From positions 1-64,000 of the forward strand of contig JAXLYR010000012.1 of assembly GCA_046351325.1 (NCBI GenBank): DNA of 64,000 nucleotides. Reading direction: 5' to 3'. Shown here piece by piece: positions 7,294 to 16,469 of the stretch (position 1 is the first letter of the stretch; the number at the start of each line of letters is the position of its first letter). Made by a program: the position numbers and the translations under genes. The stretch comes from Xiheicaenibacterium sp046351325 (GTDB lineage Bacteria; Myxococcota_A; Polyangia; Polyangiales; Polyangiaceae). The notes beneath the pieces are model-generated. The model ran no database searches. It was not told where the DNA came from and saw nothing but the letters and a program-made list of their open reading frames with translations.

Positions 7294-9873
7294 TCACTGA
7301 AACCGGTCGGGGCCGTCGGGGATCTTGGAAGGCGTGATGTTTGGATTGTCCGAGAGGAGATTGTCGATTTGCTGCCAGGTGAAGCCTACGTCACGAAGAT
7401 GTTGCCGACGGAGCAGCCCCCACTCGATGAGGGGCAGCGGCTGTTCGGGATCCTCGCAGAGCTTTCGGGCGTCCTCGAACTCCGTGCCCAGCTTCTTCTC
7501 CGGATCGCTCTGGCCCTTCGCGAGCGCAAGCGTCGCCTGAAACTCAGGCATCCCCGCGATATCCTCGAGCAGGCGGCGGCAAAGCTTGTTAGCCTCTGGT
7601 GCGGTGAGGTCTTCGACCACGTCCTTGAGTTCGATCGCGCCGAGGGCAACGGCGACACCAAGCGCGACCGCCTCGAGCACTGCGCCTACGGGACCTCCAA
7701 TAACGAGCGCCGCCACTCCTGCTATGCCGCCGACAATCTCGAGGATCGCCTTCGCCTCCCCGAGCTCGTCGCCCCTCCGATAGGCCTCGATAAGGTGGAC
7801 CACCCCCGAGATGCACGCGAGTAGACTTGCGGCAAAACCGACAGACTTGCCGGCTGTCTTCAGCCACCCCAGCGCCTTTGGGAAGTTGCCTATTGTCTTC
7901 AGCACGACCTCCACGGTTCCAATGGTGACTTCTGCTCCAGATATGACAGCGCGCTCGAGATCGATGATCTCCCTCACCCTGAGTGGCTGCCCGAAGCCGG
8001 GCGTCGTCTGCATCGCCTTCGCGAAAGCGAGGATCTTCCCGATCTGAGCTAGGATTTTGAACGCGCCCGGCTTCGATCCCGTGGCCGCGTAGCCGTCCTT
8101 AATGAACTCGCCGAGCGCCTTCTCTGCGTCACGTTCGCCATTCTCGAAGGCTTGCTGCACGACTTTGGCCGCATCGCCACTGTCAACAGCTGGCAGGCGC
8201 TTCGTACGGTCAGCAATAAACGCCCCCCAAATTGATTGCAGCTGTGCCGACCGCGCTTCACTCGTGAGGGAGGCGTCGCTGAGGATGCTATAGCTCTGCC
8301 GAGACAGCCCCGGCAGCGCGAAGAGGTCCGAGACCTTACCCAGTGCCAGCGGCAGACTCGAGGCCTTAGAGCCGAGCTTGACAGACTTCGACACCAGCGC
8401 CATTGCGAAAGCGACGTTGTGATCGCCCTTTATGTCGGCGATGCTCTTCGGCGTGGTATCGGGCGCTTCATCCCAAATCTTGTTGTAGTCGCGGGCCTGG
8501 TCCACATCATCCCCGGCCTCGCCGAGTTCCTCGACGGCGAAGGCGAGCGTCTCACTGAGCTCGAGCGCGAGCTCAATGGTGCTCTTTTCGATGGGAGGGA
8601 AAGCTTCGACAATTCTGTTGTATTCAGCGGTGACGGCTGCCGTCCATCGATCTTGTATCGCCGCGTCGTTTCCTTGCGACTTTGCAGGCGAACCGACGCT
8701 CACGATTTGGGGAGGGGAGAACTCGACGTTGCCGACGCTTACGACGAACTGCTTGAGCGCGTCGCTATACTCATTCTTCGTGAAGAGCAATCGGCGGAGC
8801 TCGGCAGTCTCGGTCGCGATGCTCCCATTGAGGTCCCTCGTGCTGCCCAGCACCGACCAGGCGTTTTGCTCCGTCTCTTCTTTCGCCTTGGACGGACTTT
8901 GGCCACCGAAGAGCGTACCCATCAGACCAACGATGCTGACTGGTGCGGAGTACCCTACAATTGGATTCTCCAGGTGCTCTTGGGTCTTCTTGAGGACGAC
9001 GCCTAGCTTATTGGAGAGTCTGCTGGCGCTCTCGATCCGCTTCTGATCATCGCCGTGGGGGGAGTTTGCGCACATATTGGCCAATGTCGAGCATGCGCGC
9101 AGGCGCCCCAGCGGCGCCAGGAAGTCGGATTGCCGTGTGCGCAGTTCCCGGCGGTGAGTTCGTAGCAGTTGGACGTTTTTGCTGACTGTCGCTATGTACT
9201 CTTTGACCTTGCTCGTTGTCTCGCCAATTCCGCTGGGCACATAGACGGACTGCTTATTGGGCGCCGTAGGAAGTTTGGCGAGCGAAGGTCTCTTGTAAAC
9301 GACTTGTAAGGCTTCGCCGGTCTTTGCTTGAATTGGGAGGTCTTCTGGACTGTTCTGGTACATGCTCCAGTCGAAGTTGTCGTCCTTGATGACCGCAGCA
9401 CGGTAGGCGCTGTTTCCCTCATGGTCGAAGAGGAGCTTGGGTCGATGGGGTGAAGTGTACCAAGTTCGTGGGTACTGGTTTGCGTCGATCTCAATGAGCT
9501 TCTTGCAGAGGTCTCCGAGCGTGTTGATCCCTTTTGGCAGATCGACCGTTGTCCACAATCCCGAGCTGCCGGCTGGATCACCGAAGCGGGTGATTCGGTC
9601 ACTGTCGCACGTGAGGCTCTGTGCAATGACGACCATGTCTCCTGCTTTGGGCAGTGGCAGCTTCCTGAACCTCTTCTGACGAAGACTGAAGGCGCCGATG
9701 CCGTACGGTGTCACCATGCAGACGTGGGCACCGTTGTCGCGGTCGCTTCCGCACTGCCCGCCATACCCGTGACATTTGTGCTTGCCCCTCAAGACATTGT
9801 CCAAGTTGTCCATGATTTCGACGTCGACTCGTGTCCAACAATAGTGCAGATCCGGAGCGTTCATGTTCGTCAT
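7294..9873 (-). CDS. Large T6SS effector candidate with C-terminal hydrophobic helices
   Basis: 859 aa. The N-terminal 60 residues are Cys/His-rich (KHKCHGYGGQCGSD, then AHVC), followed by an SH3-like stretch ending AGDMVVIAQSLTCDSDRI that could dock on the spike. The long middle is alpha-helical with coiled-coil-like segments. Residues about 680-760 contain strongly hydrophobic Gly/Ala-rich helices (FAASLLACISGVVHLIEA, then GIAGVAALVIGGPVGAVLEA), like the membrane-insertion part of pore-forming effectors. No nuclease, lipase or peptidase motif was seen. It lies between the LysM protein and PAAR. An alternative ATG at 9864 is nine bases further in. The effector role is inferred from position and shape. 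Confidence 0.65.
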   Translation of the reverse strand: MTNMNAPDLHYCWTRVDVEIMDNLDNVLRGKHKCHGYGGQCGSDRDNGAHVCMVTPYGIGAFSLRQKRFRKLPLPKAGDMVVIAQSLTCDSDRITRFGDPAGSSGLWTTVDLPKGINTLGDLCKKLIEIDANQYPRTWYTSPHRPKLLFDHEGNSAYRAAVIKDDNFDWSMYQNSPEDLPIQAKTGEALQVVYKRPSLAKLPTAPNKQSVYVPSGIGETTSKVKEYIATVSKNVQLLRTHRRELRTRQSDFLAPLGRLRACSTLANMCANSPHGDDQKRIESASRLSNKLGVVLKKTQEHLENPIVGYSAPVSIVGLMGTLFGGQSPSKAKEETEQNAWSVLGSTRDLNGSIATETAELRRLLFTKNEYSDALKQFVVSVGNVEFSPPQIVSVGSPAKSQGNDAAIQDRWTAAVTAEYNRIVEAFPPIEKSTIELALELSETLAFAVEELGEAGDDVDQARDYNKIWDEAPDTTPKSIADIKGDHNVAFAMALVSKSVKLGSKASSLPLALGKVSDLFALPGLSRQSYSILSDASLTSEARSAQLQSIWGAFIADRTKRLPAVDSGDAAKVVQQAFENGERDAEKALGEFIKDGYAATGSKPGAFKILAQIGKILAFAKAMQTTPGFGQPLRVREIIDLERAVISGAEVTIGTVEVVLKTIGNFPKALGWLKTAGKSVGFAASLLACISGVVHLIEAYRRGDELGEAKAILEIVGGIAGVAALVIGGPVGAVLEAVALGVAVALGAIELKDVVEDLTAPEANKLCRRLLEDIAGMPEFQATLALAKGQSDPEKKLGTEFEDARKLCEDPEQPLPLIEWGLLRRQHLRDVGFTWQQIDNLLSDNPNITPSKIPDGPDRFQ

Positions 9874-9909
9874 GCCTCACTGTCTTCGAGCTGTGTCGTT
9901 CCAGTCGCC

Positions 9910-10578
9910 CTACTGCTCGGCCTTGCGTTTGGACTTCGCAGAATGGGCTTCGTCGAGCTTCTTGCGGAGTTCGTCTGTGATGAAGCCCGTAGCGCTCAGG
10001 CCTTGGTCCTTCTGGAACTGGGCTGTCGCTGCCTCGACCTCGCGCCGCGACACCGGGGCCTTCTCATCTGGGAGGTAGCCCAGGCTGCGCAACCGCTGCA
10101 CGACGCCAGAGTCCTCTCCGACCGGGTCGAGCGCACCTACCTCCAGGATTGCCTCGAACGAGAGCTCTTCTATCTTGAAGTCCACCTGGGTCGCGATCAC
10201 GGGCACGACCAGGTCGACCTCCCCCTTGTCGCCCGTCGATCCTTCGAGCGGGTCGCCGACTGTGCCCGCGACGGTGGCCTTGTAGGCCTTGTTCTTGTAT
10301 CGGTCATCGCCAGCGAGTTGGAAGCTCACGTGTATTGTGGGTATCTGGCATTGATAGCGGTTCGTCGTGCCATGGGTGATGTCTGCCCCGGCCGGGGGCT
10401 CGGTTGGCAGGTACAAGATGTCGCCGGGCGCTAGGATATCCATGCACTCGCGCTTCGCTTTTAGGTCCTTATTCTTCTGATGGTTCCACACCTCATCGGG
10501 GCTGACCCCCGCGCGAAACGCCAGCCGCCTGACGTGATCGCCCTGTCGAACTCTGTATGCTTTCCATTCGCTAGCCAT
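9910..10578 (-). CDS. LysM plus peptidoglycan-binding-domain protein of the T6SS cassette
   Basis: 222 aa if started at the ATG at 10578, which has GAGG about nine bases upstream; an in-frame TTG at 10620 would add 14 residues. Residues about 4-50 form a LysM module (YRVRQGDHVRRLAFRAGVS, then DILAPGDILYLP). The C-terminal 60 residues form a PG_binding_1 helical domain (VVQRLRSLGYLPDE, then FQKDQGLSATGFITDELRKK). The central part is beta-rich and unassigned. This domain pair occurs in cell-wall-targeting proteins and in myxobacterial T6SS loci beside vgrG. It lies immediately after vgrG, so it may load with the spike or steer cargo to the wall. Confidence 0.75.
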   Translation of the reverse strand: MASEWKAYRVRQGDHVRRLAFRAGVSPDEVWNHQKNKDLKAKRECMDILAPGDILYLPTEPPAGADITHGTTNRYQCQIPTIHVSFQLAGDDRYKNKAYKATVAGTVGDPLEGSTGDKGEVDLVVPVIATQVDFKIEELSFEAILEVGALDPVGEDSGVVQRLRSLGYLPDEKAPVSRREVEAATAQFQKDQGLSATGFITDELRKKLDEAHSAKSKRKAEQ

Positions 10579-10629
10579 GACGAACCTCGCCGAAAGTGCG
10601 TGTACCGTGTTGTCGGTCAAATAAGCGGA

Positions 10630-13600
10630 TTACTGTGAATTTTTGAACTCCGGGTCATAGTCGCTGTCAGACCCGTGGTCGTAATTGTCCACGCTACCTT
10701 GACTCTGGCTCTGTCCAGATTGAACTCCGCCCTGCTTTTGTTGTTGTCCCTGATCCTGGTAGCCCTTGCCTTGTTCCTCGTAGCCTTTGCTTTTGCCCTG
10801 GTCCTGGTAGCTCTTGCCCTTCTCTTCGTAGGTTTGACGCTTTTCCTGGACGTTCTGCTTCTGGTTCTTAGCCTCGTCCTCGCGCTCCTTGGCTGTCTTG
10901 GTCTTCGAGTCGTCGGTCTTCGAGTCCCCGGTCGAGTCAGACTGATCGGAGTCTGCTTGGTCTTTGCTGTCGTCGCCCTTGTCGGTCTTCTTCTGGTCAT
11001 CCATCTCGTCGTAGAAGGGGCCGCCCTCATCGGGGACATCGTCGTTCTCGTCGAAGAACAGCGGCTCGCCGAAGAGATCGGGCTCCACCGGCCCGAGGTC
11101 GGGGAAGCGAATCTTGCCGTCCTTGCTCAGGTCTAGAGTCGCCTTGCCTTGTTCGTCGGTGACACCTGCGACGCTCGAGCCGTCGGGCATTTCGATCACG
11201 AAGCGCTGCTTGGCCAGTGCTTTCCCGTCCTGGTCTGTGAGCTCGATTTTGGTGCGCGGCGGTGGCTCGGGCGGCTGCTCTTCCGTTACCTGGGTGGGCG
11301 CGTTGAGGCAGATCTTCTGGCCGTCGAGCTTGACCTCGTCACCCATCGACAGACGTCCGTCGCCCGTCTTCATGAGGAGCTTGTCCCCAAAGTGGGCATA
11401 GGTCTTCTCGGAGGCGATCTTGATGCCCTGATCGTCGAGATTGGCGCTGCCCTTCTTTCCCGCCAGGCGAAGGGTATCCCCGACGAGCTCGATGCCGTCC
11501 TTGGTGAGGCGTAGCGTTGTGTTTCCACAGCGGAGCACGATCTCCTTGTTGGATTCGATGGTGAACTCATCTTCCGTGTGGAGACCGGCGTTGCCCCAGA
11601 CGTCGATGTGCAGGCTCCGCTTCTCAATGCGTTCGGCGCCGACCTTTAGGCTCGTGTTGCCAGTTGCTGTGACGTCGCAGTCCGCGAATAGACTCGCCTG
11701 GTACCTGCCTAGGACGTTGAGCGTGTCAGTCTCGAGAATCGTGACGCCGCGAGATTTGTTGATGTACTGGGTCAGCGTATCGAATTGTGCGACTAGCGGC
11801 CTGAAGCAATCTAACGTTGCACCATCCCAAAGCTTCGCGAAGGTAGCGCCGGTCACGTTGAACGAGCATGCTCCACCGATATTTATGTCTTGATTGCGAC
11901 CAACCCGAACAAACTCATCGTTCGCCACTGTGAGTTTGTGGTCTCGTTGAGCGGTCTGCTCGAGGTCGCGCTGGGACGAGAGCACGACTCCCTCGGCACC
12001 CGCACGGTCGTTGAAGCTGAGCTCACTGCCGCGAACTCCACCACCGCCCCCACCGCCGCCGCCTCCACCGCCGTTGCCCACGGCCTGCGTGCGGAAGCCG
12101 GTCTTTGTCTTTTCGCCTGGTAGGTTGAACGGCGGGGGATTCGCCGCGTTGTACAGCGTGCCAATCGCGATGGGTTTGTCGGGGTCGCCGCCCTCGAAGA
12201 CGACCGCGACCTCGCTGCCAACGCGCGGGATGAACTGGGCGCCGCCCCAAGGTTGGACGATGCGGATCCAGCAGGTCTTGTCGGCGTTGCCAGTCCCACG
12301 GTCCCAATGGAAGTGGACTTGGATGCACCCGGCATCATTGGTGTGTATCTCCTCGCCCGGGGGGCCGATGACGGTCGCAGTCAGCGCGGCTTGGATGGTT
12401 CGCCGCTCCGGGCGCTGCGGGATGCACAAGAGTTCGGCGGGCATGCACTCGAAGGTGTTCCGGTAGAGTGGGTTGCCAATGGTGCTGGCAGTCTCTCCAT
12501 CATGGCGAACCTGGACGACGACATATTCGCGATTGGCGGCCTCGAGCGGGTGCTCCGCCAGGACGAAGCGATGCCCAGGCGCCAAGCTGCTGCAGGTGCT
12601 CGACCCGCGGGCGATGATGGCCTTGCGGCGCCTGCCCCACAGGATCCGCTGAGCCTCGTGCGCTGCCTCTTGAGGGTCTGGGTGCAAGAACGAGCCGTGG
12701 TGCTCGTAGAACTCTCGCTGCTTACCGAGCTTGAAGTCAGTGCCGTCGTGGACGATGCCCTGTTTGTCGACCCGAGCCGTGCTCGACAAGTTGGCTAGGG
12801 GGCGGTCTGGATCGTAGTCCAGGAACGCTGCCCTGTTGGGCGCCAACGAGTTGGAGGGCGAGAGGGCAATCACTCTGTGCCAGGTGTCGCCCCCTCGCAT
12901 CCCCAACTGTGGGCTGTATTTGAGCGTGGGGACGTCGTCGGGTTCGTCCGTCCAGACGTCTGGTATGATAATGTGATTTTTCTCGTCGTCCCACGGATCC
13001 GGGATCGGGGGTTCGTTGGGGTTCTTGGCCTTTGGCTTACCTCGTTTCGTCTCCTCGTCCTTGGGAAAGGTCTCGTCCGGTGCGAAGTCGTGATACTTCA
13101 GGCCGTCCGTCGGGGTGAACGCGCTGGCGCCGACAATGGCGTAATTGTGAAGCGCGTCGATGAGGACGATGGTCTCCATCTCGAGCATGCGCCTGCCGAG
13201 CTCACTCGCCCCCTTCTCACCCCCGAGCGGTAGGTCGCTCGCCAGGTCGTCGTCCGTGCACTCGAGCAGCGTGTTGGGCTGGACGAAGTAGTAAGCAATC
13301 CCTGCCTCGGCCAAGAGGCGCTCGAAGAAGTTGAAGGTCGACTCCTCGTATTGGACGACATAATCCCGCTTCGCGTAGGGGTGTGCGAGGCGCCAGCGTA
13401 GATAGATGTTGTACTTGGGACTCGCTAAAAGCCGATCGATCACCTCTGGCACGGACTGCTTTTGGAAGATGCGAGAGTCTCGCTCGTCCACCAGGCCGGC
13501 TATGGCAGGGACGAGGGTGAGTCGATGCTTGACGCGGCGCTCCTGGTCGCCCGAGCCCGACAGAACCTCGACAGTCTCTACGCGGGAGATGCCGCCGTGG

Positions 13601-13818
13601 ATGGCCCTCGGCTTATCGTCCACACGAACGAGCAGAGCAGCCCGAGCGCCGAGCAGGGAGGCCTCTATTTCTTGGTCGGGCAGGTATTCGCTGGTGACCG
13701 TCAGATCGTAGGTGTAGGGCTGTGACATGATCTCGGTCCCCGAGACCACGTCGACGTGAAAGTGGTTGGGGGCGAGGGGATAGACCAGTAGCGAATAGGG
13801 ATTCTTGGTCGGGGTCAT
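10630..13818 (-). CDS. vgrG: VgrG spike protein with long C-terminal extension
   Basis: 1062 aa, ATG with AGGAAAG six bases upstream. It contains the gp27-like base (residues 1 to about 470, including YVVQYEESTFNFFERLLAEA), the gp5 OB fold (about 490-560, IQVHFHWDRG, then WIRIVQPWGGAQFIPRVG), a run of about a dozen glycines (about 581-597) and a long beta-prism (about 600-850). Beyond the usual VgrG core are a transthyretin-like module (about 854-906, IELTDQDGKALAKQRFV) and a very acidic, then Gln/Lys/Gly-rich, repetitive tail (about 906-1062, with repeated GYQDQGQ-like units). It is the first gene of the minus-strand T6SS run. The transthyretin module is a known cargo-docking feature in other VgrGs; the tail is unusual. 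Confidence 0.92.
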   Translation of the reverse strand: MTPTKNPYSLLVYPLAPNHFHVDVVSGTEIMSQPYTYDLTVTSEYLPDQEIEASLLGARAALLVRVDDKPRAIHGGISRVETVEVLSGSGDQERRVKHRLTLVPAIAGLVDERDSRIFQKQSVPEVIDRLLASPKYNIYLRWRLAHPYAKRDYVVQYEESTFNFFERLLAEAGIAYYFVQPNTLLECTDDDLASDLPLGGEKGASELGRRMLEMETIVLIDALHNYAIVGASAFTPTDGLKYHDFAPDETFPKDEETKRGKPKAKNPNEPPIPDPWDDEKNHIIIPDVWTDEPDDVPTLKYSPQLGMRGGDTWHRVIALSPSNSLAPNRAAFLDYDPDRPLANLSSTARVDKQGIVHDGTDFKLGKQREFYEHHGSFLHPDPQEAAHEAQRILWGRRRKAIIARGSSTCSSLAPGHRFVLAEHPLEAANREYVVVQVRHDGETASTIGNPLYRNTFECMPAELLCIPQRPERRTIQAALTATVIGPPGEEIHTNDAGCIQVHFHWDRGTGNADKTCWIRIVQPWGGAQFIPRVGSEVAVVFEGGDPDKPIAIGTLYNAANPPPFNLPGEKTKTGFRTQAVGNGGGGGGGGGGGGVRGSELSFNDRAGAEGVVLSSQRDLEQTAQRDHKLTVANDEFVRVGRNQDINIGGACSFNVTGATFAKLWDGATLDCFRPLVAQFDTLTQYINKSRGVTILETDTLNVLGRYQASLFADCDVTATGNTSLKVGAERIEKRSLHIDVWGNAGLHTEDEFTIESNKEIVLRCGNTTLRLTKDGIELVGDTLRLAGKKGSANLDDQGIKIASEKTYAHFGDKLLMKTGDGRLSMGDEVKLDGQKICLNAPTQVTEEQPPEPPPRTKIELTDQDGKALAKQRFVIEMPDGSSVAGVTDEQGKATLDLSKDGKIRFPDLGPVEPDLFGEPLFFDENDDVPDEGGPFYDEMDDQKKTDKGDDSKDQADSDQSDSTGDSKTDDSKTKTAKEREDEAKNQKQNVQEKRQTYEEKGKSYQDQGKSKGYEEQGKGYQDQGQQQKQGGVQSGQSQSQGSVDNYDHGSDSDYDPEFKNSQ

Positions 13819-14083
13819 GGCTCTTTCCTGAAGCTCCGAGCGAGGGGCTCGGGGCGCCGCATGCTTGGGAGTCGGTGGGTGACTTCAGCGGGTGACAGGT
13901 GAATTGGAGTGGCGCGGACTGGGTGCGCTCTCGCACACGGGCGGAGTCGCAGGCCCCTCCGCGGCGGTGACAGGCTCACGATCCAAATCGGGGCTGCCGC
14001 CGACGGGTGGCCGCATTTCAAGGTGCGATCCGCATCGTTGTCGACGCACGCGCCGCCGCGCCTGGGGCACACACACCGAGGTT

Positions 14084-14290
14084 CCGGCGCATGCTCGGCG
14101 CGATGTCGTCGGCGTCGCCCTCTCGGCGGCGGAGGAACGTGATCGTGTGTCTGCACTCGGTGTACGCGCGATCGAGCAGCGTCCAAGCGCGACGCACGCT
14201 CTCGGGCACGCCGGGCCTGCGAGCCTGACGCTCCTGTCGGCTGACGAGGTCTCTCGCGAACCCTGAGAATTGCGACGGGCGACGATGTTT
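14084..14290 (-). pseudogene. Fragment of a decayed helical protein gene
   Basis: One minus-strand frame encodes a coherent segment (FSGFARDLVSRQERQ, then AWTLLDRAYTECRHTITFL, then EGDADDIAPSMRRNLG) that reads like the C-terminus of a small helical protein. Similar pieces, with an aromatic-rich helix followed by EGDAD-x-IAPS, occur in uncharacterised myxobacterial proteins, as far as I recall. The frame upstream degenerates into low-quality Arg-rich translation and has no start, so I read it as a remnant. It could also be a coincidence of composition. Confidence 0.3.
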
Positions 14291-14403
14291 GCGTTTCTGA
14301 CTGCGCCGCGTACTCCGCCATGGTTCACCTTCCAGGGCGGGAGTCGCTGGAAGCGGAACGCCGGTGACACGGGACCTACGCTCGCGTTCGCGAGCCCGAA
14401 ATC

Positions 14404-14709
14404 GCGGATGCCCGCCTTGCGACGGGACCGCGCGTGTTTGCCAATCGGATAGCCCGCCAGTCCGAGACGATCTCGTCGAGTGCCATGGCGGATGACCGCA
14501 CCGGCGAGCGTTGAATTTTGATTGGCGTGGCGGATGACCGCGCACCCGGCCCTGGCTTCCGATTGGCGTGGCGGGTATCCGCGTGGCTATTGAATCAGCC
14601 TCAATTGCACGGTGGATAGCCCGCCTCGCGAACGAGCTGGGCTGGCTGCGCGGGCGGATGGCCTGTGTCTGAGACTGTACGGAGTAGCTTGGATTGGCGG
14701 ATGACCGTG
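14404..14709. repeat. Eight dyad motifs at 42-bp spacing
   Basis: The core CGGAT (or a one-base variant) begins at 14405, 14446, 14489, 14531, 14572, 14613, 14655 and 14698, giving steps of 41, 43, 42, 41, 41, 42 and 43 bp. Around it the consensus is GGCGGATRRCCGC, an imperfect dyad (GCGG-N4-CCGC) that is clearest in units 1, 3, 4 and 5. Two units also share the preceding GATTGGCGT. The steps are not multiples of three, so this is not a coding repeat. The period of about four helical turns puts all sites on one face of the DNA, as expected for a protein-binding array. Confidence 0.6.
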
Positions 14710-14918
14710 CTGTCAGCTCACGAGCGGCAACTGACGAGACGGGCCATCCGCCGTTGCAGAGTCGCTTGCGCGCAATTTCGAGAGCGGAGGCGTTCGGTGA
14801 TTGTCGATGTTGGTGTGACCGACGCGGCCGAAGAGGTGTCCGCGGCCAACGGGACCCCGCGACTCCCCGGGTGTCAGTTGAAGAGCGCGCGGCGAGGAGC
14901 CCGCGGGAGGAAGCGTCC

Positions 14919-16436
14919 ATGTACAAGGGTGTAAAGCTTGCCATCATCATGACGGCGGTCGCTTGCGGGGACTCCGGAGCGGGCGGTGCCGGCGCGATCG
15001 GTGGGGTAGGGGGTGAGTCCAGCTCCGATGGCGGCAGCCCCGCGGGCGGCAGCTCGAACGGAGGCAGCTCCAACGGAGGCAATGGAGGGGCGCCGCACGG
15101 CGGCGCGGGTGGAGCCGGACCCCAGGGTGGGGGCGGTGGGCTCCAGTCAGGTGGGGCGGGCGGTGTTGCAGACGGAGGAGGCGGCGGGGTCGAGCCAGTC
15201 CTCGGGCCGATCTATGTCGACCCGAAGTTTGGACTGGACGAGAACACTGGCACGTTCGCCGAGCCGATGAAGACCATCAAGGCGGCATTGAGCGCTTGGA
15301 GCGCCGACCGCGACATCGTGCTCATGGAGGGGACGTACGCGCCCGCGAGCGGTGAGACTTGGGGCTATGTGCTCTCCGACGGGATGAGGATCCGTGCGAA
15401 TGGCGTGGGGGTCATGCTGCAAGGGACCCCGATCAAAGGGGCCTTCGCGGAGGTCGGCGGGGCAAGCCTGGAATACTTGAACTTCCAGGGATTCGGCGTT
15501 GCGGTGAGCTCGAGCGCAGGGGACGCGAAGCTCATCGGCGTCGGGTTCTACAACAATGAGGTAGCGATTGGGCTGTCGGGTAGCGCGACGATGTCTGTCA
15601 CGGACTATTCGTCGTTCGCCGGAGCAGGCTCCGCCGAGGTCACCGACAGCGCGAAGCTGACGGTGGACTACGCGACAGCGACTGCGGTCTCCTCGGAGTA
15701 TCTGTTCCGGGCCGAAGGAAGCGGCACGGTCGAGGTCTCCAACCTGGAGATGCTGGACTCACCAGCGAGCGTCGTCCTGTCGCTCGGCGCGGCGACGGTC
15801 GCGCTGACGGACGTGACTGTAACCAACGGCGGTGACGACGTCCTCGAGAGCTATGGCAGCGGCAGCCTCACGGCGACGAGGCTCAAGGTCGACGGCGTGA
15901 CTGGCTTCGTCGTGCGGTGCTCGGGGACTGGCACGATCTCCGTAGACCATATGATCGCGCAGCATATGGCAGACTACGCGGTGTTCGTGGACGGCTGCGC
16001 CGCTACGTTCACCCATCCCATCGTCTATTCCGGGGCGAAGGGGGACATCCGCGCCGACTCGGGGACGGTGACCGTGACCGACGGCTTCTTCAGCAACAAT
16101 GGCATCGCCGGCTCGACCTATGGAGTCGACGCCAATGGCGGCTCTGTCGTGGTTCGCGGCTCGACTTTCCAAGGCTTCACTGTCGCGGTGCGGAGTTTGA
16201 AGCTGCCGAAGCCGGACCTCGGGGCGACGAACGACCTCGGGCAAAACACGTTCGCGGACAGCGACCGCGGGTTCGAGTCTACGATCGTGTCAGGTACGAC
16301 GCCCGCGCGTGGCAACACGTGGAAGCCGAACATTCAGGGGAGCGACGCCCAGGGGCACTACACACCGCAGACGTCCTACGGTCCATTCACGGGCGCGAAC
16401 TTCCTGCTGCGGACGGGAGACCAGATTCAGCTGTAA
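14919..16436 (+). CDS. Secreted lipoprotein with DUF1565 / right-handed beta-helix domain
   Basis: 505 aa from an ATG with GGGAGG eight bases upstream. The short signal ends MTAVAC, so Cys16 is the lipidation site. A Gly/Ser-rich spacer (about residues 18-88) leads into a DUF1565 motif (IYVDPKFGLDENTGTFAEP, then MKTIKAALS) and about 350 residues of repeated short beta strands typical of a pectin-lyase-like helix. DUF1565 lipoproteins with such spacers are abundant in Polyangiales. No catalytic residues are evident, so a surface binding or structural role is more likely than lyase activity. It starts downstream of the 42-bp motif array. Confidence 0.85.
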   Translation: MYKGVKLAIIMTAVACGDSGAGGAGAIGGVGGESSSDGGSPAGGSSNGGSSNGGNGGAPHGGAGGAGPQGGGGGLQSGGAGGVADGGGGGVEPVLGPIYVDPKFGLDENTGTFAEPMKTIKAALSAWSADRDIVLMEGTYAPASGETWGYVLSDGMRIRANGVGVMLQGTPIKGAFAEVGGASLEYLNFQGFGVAVSSSAGDAKLIGVGFYNNEVAIGLSGSATMSVTDYSSFAGAGSAEVTDSAKLTVDYATATAVSSEYLFRAEGSGTVEVSNLEMLDSPASVVLSLGAATVALTDVTVTNGGDDVLESYGSGSLTATRLKVDGVTGFVVRCSGTGTISVDHMIAQHMADYAVFVDGCAATFTHPIVYSGAKGDIRADSGTVTVTDGFFSNNGIAGSTYGVDANGGSVVVRGSTFQGFTVAVRSLKLPKPDLGATNDLGQNTFADSDRGFESTIVSGTTPARGNTWKPNIQGSDAQGHYTPQTSYGPFTGANFLLRTGDQIQL

Positions 16437-16469
16437 GCGAGTGAGGGCTCCAATGGAGAGGTGACAGTC

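Larger units (their letters stand above)
13819..14918. other. Long non-coding gap between two divergent units
   Basis: About 1.1 kb between the start of vgrG (leftward) and the DUF1565 lipoprotein (rightward). Frames are open on both strands, as expected at this GC content, but no complete gene is convincing. It contains a protein-like fragment on the minus strand near 14084-14290 and a regular motif array at 14404-14709, both listed separately. Promoters for both flanking genes must lie here. Confidence 0.6.

Noticed and set aside
14404..14709. Degenerate CRISPR array
   Set aside because: Units of 41-43 bp leave only about 25-30 bp between cores of about 13 bp, the repeats are too variable, and no cas genes are in the window.
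13885..15082. Overlapping minus-strand frames of 160-350 codons upstream of vgrG
   Set aside because: Mostly Arg/Ser/Pro-rich translation; only a piece near 14084-14290 is protein-like and has no start.
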